From assembly GCF_001269905.1 (NCBI RefSeq), contig NZ_LHVK01000009.1, positions 434,001 through 498,000 on the forward strand: a DNA stretch of 64,000 bases, in the 5' to 3' direction. The stretch is from Pseudomonas corrugata. Lineage in GTDB: Bacteria; Pseudomonadota; Gammaproteobacteria; Pseudomonadales; Pseudomonadaceae. The position numbers and the translations under genes are program-made. The notes below the pieces were generated by a model, which saw only the letters and a list, made by a program, of their open reading frames with translations, was not told the DNA's origin and made no database searches. Below are positions 43,231-52,737 of the stretch, one piece after another (within the stretch, counting starts at the first letter, position 1; every line of letters begins with the position of its first letter).

Positions 43231-45408
43231 TCAGTAAGTCTTGCCGGTATGGTTATTGAGCGAAATGACCTTGGTCTTGCCGATGCGATGGCGGTAGATC
43301 TCGCGCAGATATTTGATGGCCTTCTTCACACAATCACGGGACAGGCGGATATCGTTGATCGAGACGAACTTGTCCTTGTCGTTGATGAGTTCGCGGTACT
43401 TCTTCTCGTACATCGGCTTGATCGCGTACCAGTTGGTATCGAGGATCTTCGCCGGGTTCTCGAATTCGTTGAGCAGGTCGTCGATCCGTTCCTCGTCGAA
43501 GTCTTCATTGATGATGAAGTCCAGGATCGAGTTGTCCAGGGTGTCGTCGAAGCGATACGGGTTGCGGGCGAAGCAGCGCTTGATGAAGGCCACGATCAGG
43601 GTCAGGAAGTCATCCGACAGGCACGGGCTCTTGGCGATCAGGGTGGTCAGCGACAGGTTGGCCGATGCGCCGATCACCAGGGCATAACGCTTTAGGGTGG
43701 TGTTGGGAAACAGGCTGTTGAGATGGGTCTTGAGCCGGTTCAGGTCCATGTAGGACAGCTTGTAGTCCTTGGGCAGCGAAACGATGGACACCACCGAGGA
43801 GCAGTTCTTGAAGAAGTGCAGGTCATGCAGGGCGGCGGCGTCGTAGCCGGAATTCTTGTATTGCTCCAGCGAAGCCCGGTAGCGCTTGGATTCGATCGGC
43901 AACAGGCTGATCCCCTCGATGGCCTGGGTCACTTTATTGAAGTGCGGCAGGTCGATGGAGCGGAAGAACAGGTCGTCGATGTTCAGGCGCGGCGGTTCTT
44001 TGTCGAACACCTTGAACTTGTCGCTGCTTGGCGCCGGGGTTTCCGGGACGACGGATTCGGCGTAGGCAATCGCCACGGGGCCGGCCAGACTCATGAACAA
44101 GTCGTTGGCGTCCAGGCGAATGGTTTCACCGATGTCGATGCCGGCACGACGGAAGTAGTTCTGGTCGTAATCGGTGGTGACCGCCTGGGCCGTCAGGATG
44201 TTGAAGATCTGCTGGGAGATGTACTGGTTGGCGTGCTTCTCCATGGCGTTGACGTCGATGTTCTGGATGTTGCCGTCATCGTTCTCTTCGGCGTAGCGCA
44301 TGATGTCGTTGGAGATCAGCATCATTGCGTTCCACGGGCGGATACGGCCCATGACGCTGGCTTCGCTGCTGTCTTCATTAGCGAAGTTGTACGAGAAATC
44401 CCATTCTTCCGACAGGTACTTGCACAGTAGACGCCCGGCGTTAATGTGCAGGGCTTCGGACATTTCGCTGCGGTGATCGGAAATGTTCGGCAGTACGCAG
44501 ATGCCGCTGGTGAAAATTGGTTCGAAGACGAAAGAGTGACCACTTTTGCCGTCGTGCTCATCCATCGGCTTGGTGTCGAACGTCTTGTTCATGTACGAGT
44601 GCTGTTGGGCCAGGCCGAACTCCGAGGCCATGCCCGAACCGGTACCGCCGCCGGCGCTGAAGATCGAGAAGTACAGGCGCGACTGGTTGGCCTTGATGCC
44701 GCAGCTGTCGATCAGGTACGAGTGGATCATCTTCCAGTCGGGGCTGGAGAAGCGCTGGGTGTCCTTGTTCAGGATGATCTTGGCCAGGTACTGGCCCAGG
44801 ATCGGCGCGTTACCGGCGCCACCGGCATGGACTTCCGACAGGTCCATGATTTTCATCTTGCTGTAGTCGCGCAGGAAGCCGGTTTTTTCGCCCTTGCGTG
44901 AGAATCGGATGCGTCCGGCAATGTCCTTGTCCAGATCGCCGAGCATCACCAGCGGCTCCACCAGGAACACCGGTTTGGTCGCCTTGCCGGTGCCCAGGCG
45001 CAGGTTGTTGCGGATCCACTGCGCAGGACGGTAGCCCTTGTCGCTGTAGGCCTTGTCTTCGTTGTTGAATTCGTTGAGGTAGAACTTGCGGGCGTTGTAG
45101 ACCAGTTCCGCCACGTCCAGGGCGATGTTGGAGCCGCAGCGCCCCAGGCCGATCAGGCACACCGAAGGGAATTCCTGCTGGTCACGTTCGCTCTCGTCGT
45201 CCACCAGATGAGGTGGGCGCGGGAACACGGTATCGCGCAGGCCGTCGAGGTTATCGAGGATGCGGTCGGTGTTGGTCTCGGTGAAATACAGATACTGCTG
45301 CGTCGCCAGGGGACGCGAGCTGTTCGATGACTTCGGGGTCTCAGGGCCGTTGGCGGCCGGGCCCAGGGTCAGATCGGATACCGCAGTGGCTGTTTTTTTT
45401 GAGGTCAT
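43231..45408 (-). CDS. Tubulin/FtsZ-superfamily-like protein of unknown function
   Basis: Protein of 725 residues. The tubulin signature GGGTGSG is exact at 253-259 (FSIFSAGGGTGSGMASEFG). Upstream, CLIGLGRCGSNIALDVAEL (about 83-101) resembles the first nucleotide-binding loop of FtsZ/tubulin. This fits the Pfam 'Tubulin like' family (PF13809), but it is about twice the length of FtsZ, with a large C-terminal half of no recognised fold. It is monocistronic, flanked by a REP element and an MFS transporter, with no TubR-like DNA-binding partner, which argues against a plasmid-type partition system. Start MTSKKTATAVSDL has a weak SD. No signal peptide or membrane helix. Confidence 0.82.
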   Translation of the reverse strand: MTSKKTATAVSDLTLGPAANGPETPKSSNSSRPLATQQYLYFTETNTDRILDNLDGLRDTVFPRPPHLVDDESERDQQEFPSVCLIGLGRCGSNIALDVAELVYNARKFYLNEFNNEDKAYSDKGYRPAQWIRNNLRLGTGKATKPVFLVEPLVMLGDLDKDIAGRIRFSRKGEKTGFLRDYSKMKIMDLSEVHAGGAGNAPILGQYLAKIILNKDTQRFSSPDWKMIHSYLIDSCGIKANQSRLYFSIFSAGGGTGSGMASEFGLAQQHSYMNKTFDTKPMDEHDGKSGHSFVFEPIFTSGICVLPNISDHRSEMSEALHINAGRLLCKYLSEEWDFSYNFANEDSSEASVMGRIRPWNAMMLISNDIMRYAEENDDGNIQNIDVNAMEKHANQYISQQIFNILTAQAVTTDYDQNYFRRAGIDIGETIRLDANDLFMSLAGPVAIAYAESVVPETPAPSSDKFKVFDKEPPRLNIDDLFFRSIDLPHFNKVTQAIEGISLLPIESKRYRASLEQYKNSGYDAAALHDLHFFKNCSSVVSIVSLPKDYKLSYMDLNRLKTHLNSLFPNTTLKRYALVIGASANLSLTTLIAKSPCLSDDFLTLIVAFIKRCFARNPYRFDDTLDNSILDFIINEDFDEERIDDLLNEFENPAKILDTNWYAIKPMYEKKYRELINDKDKFVSINDIRLSRDCVKKAIKYLREIYRHRIGKTKVISLNNHTGKTY

Positions 45409-45691
45409 TATGCGCCGTAGCCTGAACTGGTGGGTTGGACGACCGCTGTCATCGAACCATCGCGGATGAAAGAAGCTTCATGATGGATCGGCCACCGGGA
45501 CATGATCTTTAATCAAGAACGGGCAAAATGATGGCAATTGTTACGGTTTGTTGATCGGCATCAATAAACGGGTCGTGCCCCATGGTCGGGTATCAGCGCT
45601 ACGAATGATTGGAGACAGTCTCCGCACTGCTGTCTAGATTGCAGGTTCCGGGCTCGGATGCCTCGCCCATAACAATAAAAGAGACGGAACC

Positions 45692-47041
45692 ATGCAGAAC
45701 TCGACCCAAGCGGCGAATGCCTGGCGCATTCTGTTCCTGTTGTTTCTGGCCAACCTGTTCAATTTCTTCGACCGCACCATCCCGGCGATCATCATCGAGC
45801 CGATCCGCATGGAATGGAGCCTCAGCGATTTCCAGATCGGCATCATCGGCACCGCCTTCACCATCGTGTATGCCATTGCCGGCCTGCCCCTGGGGCGCAT
45901 GGCCGATACCGGGTCGCGCAGCAAGCTGATGGGCTGGGGACTGGCGGCCTGGAGCGGGCTGACGGCAATCAATGGCCTGGTGGGCAGTTTCTGGGCGTTC
46001 CTGTTGGTGCGCATGGGTATCGGTATTGGCGAAGCCAGTTACGCGCCGGCTGCGAACTCGCTGATCGGCGATCTGTTCCCGGCCCATCGCCGGGCTCGAG
46101 CCATGGGAATATTCATGCTGGGCCTGCCGATTGGACTGTTGCTGGCGTTCTTTAGCATCGGGGCGATGGTCAAGGCTTTCGACAGCTGGCGCGCGCCGTT
46201 CTTCATCGCCGCGGTGCCGGGGCTGGTGCTGGCGGTCTTCATGTTCTTTATCAAGGAACCCAAGCGCGGTGCGGCGGAAACCGTGCCGGTGTCCCAGGAA
46301 AAAATCGACCGGCCGATCCGTCGGGTGCTGGCGATTCCCACGTTCCTGTGGCTGGTGCTGGCGGGGCTGTGTTTCAACTTCGCCACTTATGCCTGCAACT
46401 CGTTCCTGGTGCCGATGTTGCAGCGTTACTTCCTGATGCCTCTGCATGAAGCCGCCGTGGCCACCGGGATCATGGTGGGCGTGACCGGACTGTTCGGGCT
46501 GACTCTGGGAGGCTGGATCGCCGACAAGATTCATCAGCGGGTGCCCAATGGCCGGTTGCTGTTCGCTGCGTTCAGCCTGGTCGTTTCCACGCTGACGACG
46601 GCCTGGGCGCTACATGCCGGGCGCATTGAGATTGGTGTGTTCGTTGCGGTGTTCAGCGTCGGTTGGCTGTTTGCCTATACTTTTTACACCTGCGTGTACA
46701 CGGCGATCCAGGACGTAGTGGAGCCGCGTCTGCGGGCGACGGCGATGGCGCTGTTCTTCGCCGGGCTGTACCTGCTCGGTGGCGGCCTGGGACCGGTGGT
46801 GGTTGGTGGCCTGTCGGATTACTTCGCTCGCACCGCCATGGCCGCTACTGGCGCTCCGCAGATGACAGAGGCGTTCAAGGCCATCGGTTTGCACGATGCG
46901 ATGTACCTGATCCCGGTGGCGCTGTTCTTGACCATGGTGTTCCTGTTCCTGGCGTCGCGCTGTTTCGCCCGCGATGCCAAGCGGATGAAGGATGGGATGA
47001 GTGCGCAGGTGGAACCGGGGATTGTTGCGGCGACGGCTTGA
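45692..47041 (+). CDS. MFS transporter (spinster-like)
   Basis: Twelve-helix major-facilitator permease of 449 residues. Helix-2/3 loop GRMADTGSRSKLMGWG is a variant motif A. FFDRTIPAIIIEPI in helix 1 and GEASYAPAANSLIGDLFPAHRRARAMGIF in the 4/5 region are marks of the spinster-type group. Substrate unknown. The ATG follows GACGGAACC. Intergenic 45409-45691 (283 bases) separates it from the tubulin-like gene and should hold both promoters. Confidence 0.88.
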   Translation: MQNSTQAANAWRILFLLFLANLFNFFDRTIPAIIIEPIRMEWSLSDFQIGIIGTAFTIVYAIAGLPLGRMADTGSRSKLMGWGLAAWSGLTAINGLVGSFWAFLLVRMGIGIGEASYAPAANSLIGDLFPAHRRARAMGIFMLGLPIGLLLAFFSIGAMVKAFDSWRAPFFIAAVPGLVLAVFMFFIKEPKRGAAETVPVSQEKIDRPIRRVLAIPTFLWLVLAGLCFNFATYACNSFLVPMLQRYFLMPLHEAAVATGIMVGVTGLFGLTLGGWIADKIHQRVPNGRLLFAAFSLVVSTLTTAWALHAGRIEIGVFVAVFSVGWLFAYTFYTCVYTAIQDVVEPRLRATAMALFFAGLYLLGGGLGPVVVGGLSDYFARTAMAATGAPQMTEAFKAIGLHDAMYLIPVALFLTMVFLFLASRCFARDAKRMKDGMSAQVEPGIVAATA

Positions 47042-47065
47042 GGTGATAGGACATTATGAGGCTTT

Positions 47066-47080
47066 TGTGGCGAGGGGGAT
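47066..47080. repeat. Half REP (TGTGGCGAGGG)
   Basis: A solitary arm TGTGGCGAGGGGGAT without its partner, between two convergent transporter genes. Confidence 0.55.
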
Positions 47081-47085
47081 TTTGT

Positions 47086-48621
47086 TTACCGAACCTGTTC
47101 CTCCCGTCCCCGCAACAGTCTATTCGGCATTGCCACTGCCGCCGCCAATCCCAGCAGCGACACCGCTGCGCTGATCATCAGCAGATGGCGGAACGTCGTC
47201 TGCAACTCCAGGCGCAGGGCGTCCCGTGCTTCGCCCGGGGCGGCGTTCAAGCCGTCCAGCAGGGCGTTGCCGGAATGGCCTTCGCTGATCAGCGACGAAC
47301 CGGCGAACTGAGCAAAACCTGAATCCTGCAGCAAGGCCAGCAGCAATGCTGACATCAGCGCCACACCCACCGCGCCGCCGAGGGAACGGAACAGGTTGGT
47401 GGTGCTGGTGGCGACGCCGATATCCCGTTGTTGCACCGAGTTCTGCGAACCCACCAGTGAGGTGGGGAACTGCATGCCGGAGGCGATGCCGCCGAGCAGC
47501 ATGAACAGGCTGCTGAGCCAGAACGCGTCGGGCGCCGTGCAGGCCATGCCGAGGATTGCGAAGGGAAAGAGCAGGGCGCCGCTGAGGATCATCGGTTTGT
47601 AGCGGCCCGTGACCGAGGTGCGGCGTCCGGCGAAATACGCGCCGATGGGCAAACCCATCGCCAGTGGCAGCAGATGCAACGCCGCGCTGTCGGCGCCGGC
47701 ACCGGTCACGCTCTGAAAGCGCAGTGGTACCAGCACTGTCAGGGAAATCGCTTGGAAGCTGGTGAAAAATACCGTGCACCAACACAACACCGCGCTGCGG
47801 TTGACGAACAGGTGCATCGGCAGCAAGGGCTCCCGGGTACGGCGTTCGTGCCAGACGAACATGCCCAGCGTCGCCACGGCGCAACCCAGCAGTCCCAGTA
47901 CGCTCCGGCTGTGCCAGGCCTGCCCCTGACCGACTTGGGTAATACCCAGCAGCAACGCGCTCAGGCCGATGATCAGCAGGATGGTGCCCAGGTAGTCGAT
48001 GATTGGCGTGCGGTGCGGCAGCGACAGCCCGACCAGGGTGCGGCGCGCCACCAGCCAGGCGCCCAGGCCCAGTGGCAGGTTGATCCAGAATACCCAGCGC
48101 CACGACAGGTACTCGGTCATGTAGCCGCCCAGCACTGGTCCGGCCACACTGGCCACCGCATACATGCTGCTGAAGTAACCCTGATAGCGGCCACGCTCGC
48201 GGGGCGGCACGATGTCACCGATGATCGCCTGGCTCACGGAGATCATCCCGCCAGCACCGATGCCCTGGAGAATCCGCGCCAGCACCAGCTGTTCCATGTT
48301 TTGCGCCAGGCCACAGAACAGCGAGGCCAGGGTGAACAGCCCCATGCCGAACAGCATCAGCGGTCGGCGACCGTAGAGATCGCCCAGCTTGCCGTAGATC
48401 GGCACCGCCACGGTCATGGCGACCATGTAGCCGGAAATGACCCAGGCCAACAGGCTGAGGTCCTTGAATTGGGCGGAGATGGCCGGCATCGAGACGGCGA
48501 CAATGGTCTGGTCCAGCGCGCCCAGGAAAATCGCCAGCATCAGGGCCACCAGTACGCTGTGGATAGCGGGCTGCTGGACGTTGAGGGTGTTGAGCTGAGT
48601 CACGATAGAGCCTGCGGGCAT
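47086..48621 (-). CDS. MFS drug efflux transporter, DHA2 (14-helix) family
   Basis: Drug/proton antiporter of 511 residues with 14 predicted helices. LGALDQTIVAVSMPAI (motif D1), GKLGDLYGRRPLMLFG (motif A) and VASVAGPVLGGYMTEYLSWRWVFWINLPLG (motif C and D2) mark the EmrB/QacA group. Start taken at ATG 48621 (MPAGSIVTQLNTL). Longer frames would overlap the end of pobA; a GTG at 48603 is an alternative. It lies 52 bases after pobA and may be cotranscribed with it, possibly exporting aromatic compounds. Confidence 0.85.
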   Translation of the reverse strand: MPAGSIVTQLNTLNVQQPAIHSVLVALMLAIFLGALDQTIVAVSMPAISAQFKDLSLLAWVISGYMVAMTVAVPIYGKLGDLYGRRPLMLFGMGLFTLASLFCGLAQNMEQLVLARILQGIGAGGMISVSQAIIGDIVPPRERGRYQGYFSSMYAVASVAGPVLGGYMTEYLSWRWVFWINLPLGLGAWLVARRTLVGLSLPHRTPIIDYLGTILLIIGLSALLLGITQVGQGQAWHSRSVLGLLGCAVATLGMFVWHERRTREPLLPMHLFVNRSAVLCWCTVFFTSFQAISLTVLVPLRFQSVTGAGADSAALHLLPLAMGLPIGAYFAGRRTSVTGRYKPMILSGALLFPFAILGMACTAPDAFWLSSLFMLLGGIASGMQFPTSLVGSQNSVQQRDIGVATSTTNLFRSLGGAVGVALMSALLLALLQDSGFAQFAGSSLISEGHSGNALLDGLNAAPGEARDALRLELQTTFRHLLMISAAVSLLGLAAAVAMPNRLLRGREEQVR

Positions 48622-48673
48622 CACGCCAAAGAGGCGAGTGAAGAAGGAGCCCGCAGTGTAAGTCGGTAGCCGG

Positions 48674-49864
48674 CTATTCGATAGCCTCGTAAGGAAGTCC
48701 GACGTAATTTTCTGCAATGGTTTTTCGCCCGGCTTCAGAGTCGACGAAATATTCCAGCTCGGCTTCGCTGATGCGCTGGTTGAAGGCGTCGTCGTCGAAG
48801 CGGTGCAGCATCGACGTCATCCACCAGGAGAAGCGCTCGGCTTTCCAGACGCGCCGCAGGCAGATGGCCGAATACCGCTGCAGCAGGTCCACTCGGCCTC
48901 CGCGATAGACCTTGAGCAGGATGTCGAACAGTGTGCTGACGTCGCTGGCCGCCAGGTTCAGGCCCTTGGCCCCGGTGGGCGGGACGATGTGGGCGGCATC
49001 GCCCACCAGGAACATGCGCCCGTACTGCATGGGCTCGACCACGAAGCTGCGCAGCGGCGCGATGCTCTTCTCGATGGACGGGCCGGTGACCAGGGCCTCG
49101 GCCAGATCGGCGGGCAGGCGGGTCTTGAGTTCGGTCCAGAAGCGCTCGTCCGGCCAGTCAGTCACCTGTTCTTCGGCGGGTACTTGCAGGTAGTACCGGG
49201 TGCGGGTCTTGGAGCGCATGCTGCACAAGGCAAATCCGCGCTCGTGGCGGGCGTAGACCAGTTCCTCGTTGACCGGCGGAGTGTCGGCCAGGATGCCAAG
49301 CCAGCCGAAAGGGTAGACCCGCTCGAAAACTTTCAGTTTTTCCGCCGGGATGGATTGCCGTGCCACGCCATGGAAGCCATCGCACCCGGCGATGTAGTCG
49401 CAATCCACGCGCCAGGTTTCACCCTGATGCTCGAACGTCACGAAAGGCTGGTCGGTCTGCATGTCCTGGGGGCGGGCGTTGTCGACCTGGTAAAGCGTCC
49501 GGGCACCGGCCTTTTCGCGGGCGGCCATCAGGTCGCGTGTCACTTCGGTCTGACCATAGACCATCACGTTCTTGCCGCCGGTCAACCCTTTGAGATCGAT
49601 GTGTACCCTTCGGCCATTGAGGACCAGTTCGAAACCGTCATGCTCCAATCCCTCGGCATCCATGCGTTGGCCGACGCCGGCCCGACGCAGCAGTTCGGCC
49701 ATGCCTTGCTCCAGCACACCGGCGCGGATGCGACTCAGGACATAGTCCGGGGTCTGGCGTTCAAGGATAAGGGTGTCAATTCCGGCATTGTGCAATAACT
49801 GGCCGAGCAGTAGTCCAGAGGGGCCTGCACCGATAATGGCGACTTGGGTCTTGAGGGTTTTCAT
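48674..49864 (-). CDS. pobA: 4-hydroxybenzoate 3-monooxygenase
   Basis: FAD, NADPH-dependent hydroxylase of 396 residues making protocatechuate from 4-hydroxybenzoate. GAGPSG (12-17) binds FAD, CDYIAGCDGFHGVARQSIP is the DG motif, and GDAAHIVPPTGAKGLNLA is the second FAD motif. ERVYPFGWLGILADTPP and SIAPLRSFVVEPM are diagnostic of PobA. The ATG at 49864 gives MKTLKTQVAIIG, three residues longer than classical PobA. It is divergent from the AraC regulator gene, which should activate it in response to 4-hydroxybenzoate. Confidence 0.97.
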   Translation of the reverse strand: MKTLKTQVAIIGAGPSGLLLGQLLHNAGIDTLILERQTPDYVLSRIRAGVLEQGMAELLRRAGVGQRMDAEGLEHDGFELVLNGRRVHIDLKGLTGGKNVMVYGQTEVTRDLMAAREKAGARTLYQVDNARPQDMQTDQPFVTFEHQGETWRVDCDYIAGCDGFHGVARQSIPAEKLKVFERVYPFGWLGILADTPPVNEELVYARHERGFALCSMRSKTRTRYYLQVPAEEQVTDWPDERFWTELKTRLPADLAEALVTGPSIEKSIAPLRSFVVEPMQYGRMFLVGDAAHIVPPTGAKGLNLAASDVSTLFDILLKVYRGGRVDLLQRYSAICLRRVWKAERFSWWMTSMLHRFDDDAFNQRISEAELEYFVDSEAGRKTIAENYVGLPYEAIE

Positions 49865-50037
49865 TGTTGTTATGACTCGCACGAAGCACGCGACCAGGGC
49901 CGGTGTGGATTGTTATGAACCGAGTCCTTGCATTTTTTCCTTGCGGGCCTGTCAATTGAAGGGGAAAACTGAGCCGATACCTGTACTTTCTGCCAATCGG
50001 TGCGATTATCGCCCGTTACCCGAGGCCGATCCTCGTT

Positions 50038-50931
50038 ATGAAGAAAACAGACCTGCCTTCGATCCCGGTGTTCAAGCTCTACGGCGAAAGCCTGGATTGG
50101 CCGACGCCGGACTTGCTGCACTGCGAAACCATTTCCAAGCGCAGTCGCGAGCATCAATGGGAAATCAAACCCCATCGGCATGCCGACCTTTGCCAGTTGC
50201 TGTTCGTCTTCAAGGGCCAGGCTGAGCTGGAAATCGAAGGCCAGCGCACCCGACTAGACGAGCCGGCGGTGCAGATCCTGCCGCCGCTGTCGGTCCATGG
50301 CTTTCGCTTCTCGGAAGATGTGGAAGGTTACGTGGTGACCCTGGCGGCGCCGCTGGTGACACACTTGCAAGGGCAGTTGGGCCATTCGGTGAACATTCTG
50401 GCCCAGGCCGAGAGCTACCCGGCCGGTGAAAACGCCGAATACCTCAACAGCCTGTTCAGCGCCTTGCAGAATGAGTACATGGGGCATCAACCGGCCCGGG
50501 AAATGCTCATGCATGCGCTGGTCAACGTGATCATGGTCTGGGTCAGCCGCCAGGTCATGCAGCGACGTACCCAGACCCAGCGCCCGCAGCGGGCCCGGGA
50601 ATACCTCAACGGGTTCATGCAACTGGTGGAGGAAACCTATCGCGAGCACGTCAAGGTGGAAGACCTGGCCCATCGCCTGGGCATTTCCGTGTCGCACCTC
50701 AACGGCACCTGCCGCGAGTTGGCGGGGCAGCCGGCTTTGCAGATCATGCATGAGCGTCAATTGCTGGAGGCCAAGCGGATGCTGACCTACACCGGCATGA
50801 CCATCTATGAGATCTCCGAGATGCTCGGGTTCTCCGACCCGACCAATTTCACTCGCCTGTTCCGCCGCCGCGTCGGCATTTCGCCCAAGGCCTTCCGAGA
50901 CCGGCTCAAGACCGATCAGCAGGACGACTGA
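50038..50931 (+). CDS. pobR: AraC-family activator of pobA
   Basis: Regulator of 297 residues with an N-terminal cupin-like sensing domain (HWEIKPHRH-like REHQWEIKPHRHADLCQLLF) and a C-terminal double HTH (about 195-290: VEDLAHRLGISVSHLNGTCRE and IYEISEMLGFSDPTNFTRLFRRRVG). Position, size and divergence from pobA match the AraC-type PobR/PobC of pseudomonads. The 173 bases between the two genes should contain its site; I could not define a direct repeat with confidence. Confidence 0.92.
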   Translation: MKKTDLPSIPVFKLYGESLDWPTPDLLHCETISKRSREHQWEIKPHRHADLCQLLFVFKGQAELEIEGQRTRLDEPAVQILPPLSVHGFRFSEDVEGYVVTLAAPLVTHLQGQLGHSVNILAQAESYPAGENAEYLNSLFSALQNEYMGHQPAREMLMHALVNVIMVWVSRQVMQRRTQTQRPQRAREYLNGFMQLVEETYREHVKVEDLAHRLGISVSHLNGTCRELAGQPALQIMHERQLLEAKRMLTYTGMTIYEISEMLGFSDPTNFTRLFRRRVGISPKAFRDRLKTDQQDD

Positions 50932-50938
50932 GCGCGCG

Positions 50939-51115
50939 TCAGCGCAGGGCGTTCAAGGTCGCGTTGTGCGGAATGCAGCGTTCGAAGTTGCAGCTGGCGT
51001 AGTCCCGGGGCAGTTGTCTGGCCTGCTCGACCCGATAGGCCGCCGTACCATACAGCGCGAGCGTAGCGGCGCAGGTCACGAAAATGGCGAGGCGTCTTTT
51101 TGTTCTGATGTTCAT
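50939..51115 (-). CDS. Small single-span membrane or secreted protein
   Basis: Protein of 58 residues: a basic N-terminus (MNIRTKRR), one hydrophobic helix (LAIFVTCAATLALYGTAA) and a C-terminal part with two cysteines (SCNFERC). The ATG at 51115 has AGAGG nine bases ahead, better than an earlier start. It ends a few bases from the convergent pobR stop. I do not recognise it. Confidence 0.6.
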   Translation of the reverse strand: MNIRTKRRLAIFVTCAATLALYGTAAYRVEQARQLPRDYASCNFERCIPHNATLNALR

Positions 51116-51252
51116 GGCGATGACCTCTGAACGAATACCCTGGGGTACTGCTTTCAGCATAGGTCAGCCGGGGGGAGTTGCCAGTGGGGTGGAGGGTGCA
51201 ATTACCCTGGCATTCAGAGCACTGATGTCCCCCTGTAGGGCTGCCAGGTGGA

Positions 51253-51612
51253 TTAGGTCAGGTGCTCGGGCTTCACCGGATCGCCCGGTTTTACATCCAG
51301 TTGCTTGCGCACGTCCTCGAACATTTCGTCGTAATACGTGTGCATCGAGCCAATGCTGGCGCTCTTCGGCATGCCGTATTTTTGCGCGATGTTTGTGGCG
51401 TGCCGGGCAAAGTCGAAGGCGAGGTCCTTTGGCAGGAAAAAACGCTCGTCCACGCTTTTGTCCTCGACCGTGCCGTGCAACCGGAATGACATGCCTGTGC
51501 CTTCCTTGGGGTCCTGGGCCACTTCGTAGTCGATGCACAGGTTGTAGCTGAAGTCATCCTTGTTCAGCGCATGGCGCTCCATGTGCAGGTGACCGGGTTG
51601 GAACATGGCCAT
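51253..51612 (-). CDS. DUF5064 family protein downstream of arc genes
   Basis: Cytosolic protein of 119 residues seen in Pseudomonas, DUF5064. FQPGHLHMERHALNKDDFSYNLCIDYEV is its signature. AAGGAGAG lies ahead of the ATG at 51612; Met3 is a possible alternative start. It follows arcC by 64 bases on the same strand and is likely the last gene of the arc operon. Function is unknown. I recall it following arcC in other fluorescens-group strains, which would favour a link to arginine or anaerobic stress. Confidence 0.8.
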   Translation of the reverse strand: MAMFQPGHLHMERHALNKDDFSYNLCIDYEVAQDPKEGTGMSFRLHGTVEDKSVDERFFLPKDLAFDFARHATNIAQKYGMPKSASIGSMHTYYDEMFEDVRKQLDVKPGDPVKPEHLT

Positions 51613-51676
51613 GAGAGACTCTCCTTGAAAGGCATAGAAGTAGGGCAGACCCTGGATCTGGCCCTGGAGTTTCCGG

Positions 51677-52606
51677 TTATCGATAAGCGATACCCGTTGT
51701 TTCCATGCTGATGCGGGTGCCGGCGGTGCCGTGGACGATAGCATCGATATCCGAGAGGGACCCGATCACCGCGACCTTGCCGGTATTGCGCGCAAATTCG
51801 CAGGCGGCCTGCACCTTGGGGCCCATGGAGCCGGCGGCGAAGTCGAGTTTTTCCATGTCGTCGGGGTGGGCCCGGGCAATGGCTTTGCAGGTCGGCTTAC
51901 CAAAATCGATGAAGACCGCGTTGACATCGGTGGCGATCACCAGCAGATCGCTTTCCAGTTGTTCGGCCAGCAGCGCCGAGCACAGGTCCTTGTCGATGAC
52001 CGCTTCGACGCCTTGCAGCTTGCCGTCGACACCGTACACCGTCGGGATGCCTCCACCCCCGGCACAGATCACGATGCTGCCCTTTTCCAGCAGCCACTTG
52101 ATCGGACGGATTTCAAAGATGCGCTTGGGCCTGGGGCTGGCGACCACACGGCGAAACCTGTCGCCGTCCGGGGCGATGGTCCAGCTTTTTTCGGCGGCCA
52201 GTTTCTGCGCCTCCTGCTGGCTGTAGACCGGGCCGATGGGCTTGGTAGGGTGTTGGAAGGCCGGGTCGTTGGGGTCTACTTCCACCTGGGTCAGCAGCGT
52301 GGCGAGGGGCACGTCGACGTCCAGCAGATTGCCCAGTTCCTGCTCGATGATGTAGCCGATCATGCCATCGGTCTCGGCGCCCAGCACGTCCAGCGGATAC
52401 GGGGTCACCGAGGTATAGGCCGCCGCTTGCAGCGATAGCAGGCCGACTTGCGGGCCGTTGCCGTGGGCGATCACCAACTGGTTGCCGGGATGGATCCGGG
52501 CGATCTGTTCGGTTGCGGTGCGAATGTTGCTGCGTTGGTTGTCGGCGGTCATGGGTTCATCCCGACGCAGGAGGGCGTTACCGCCCAGGGCAACGACGAT
52601 GCGCAT
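51677..52606 (-). CDS. arcC: Carbamate kinase
   Basis: Makes ATP from carbamoyl phosphate and ADP in the arginine deiminase pathway; 309 residues. VVALGGNALLRRDEP, VIAHGNGPQVGLL, ICAGGGGIPTV and FAAGSMGPKVQAACEF are family motifs. The start at 52606 (MRIVVALGG) has AAGGAGAG ahead, while a longer frame would run through the REP element. Third gene of arcABC. Confidence 0.97.
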   Translation of the reverse strand: MRIVVALGGNALLRRDEPMTADNQRSNIRTATEQIARIHPGNQLVIAHGNGPQVGLLSLQAAAYTSVTPYPLDVLGAETDGMIGYIIEQELGNLLDVDVPLATLLTQVEVDPNDPAFQHPTKPIGPVYSQQEAQKLAAEKSWTIAPDGDRFRRVVASPRPKRIFEIRPIKWLLEKGSIVICAGGGGIPTVYGVDGKLQGVEAVIDKDLCSALLAEQLESDLLVIATDVNAVFIDFGKPTCKAIARAHPDDMEKLDFAAGSMGPKVQAACEFARNTGKVAVIGSLSDIDAIVHGTAGTRISMETTGIAYR

Positions 52607-52637
52607 AGTGCTCTCCTTGAAAATGGAACATGGTTCC

Positions 52638-52727
52638 TGTGGGAGCGAGCCTGCTCGCGAATGCGGTGTATCAACCCATGAATGAGCTGGCTGATCGTCC
52701 GCCATCGCGAGCAGGCTCGCTCCCACA
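52638..52727. repeat. REPIN-like pair between arcB and arcC
   Basis: TGTGGGAGCGAGCCTGCTCG and its inverted copy. Inside the operon, where it could shift the ratio of arcB to arcC mRNA. Confidence 0.85.
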
Positions 52728-52737
52728 AGGGACGGCC

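Noticed and set aside
43231..45408. Type III TubZ plasmid-partition system
   Set aside because: No TubR-like helix-turn-helix gene or centromere-like tandem repeats are nearby, and the protein is far larger than TubZ.
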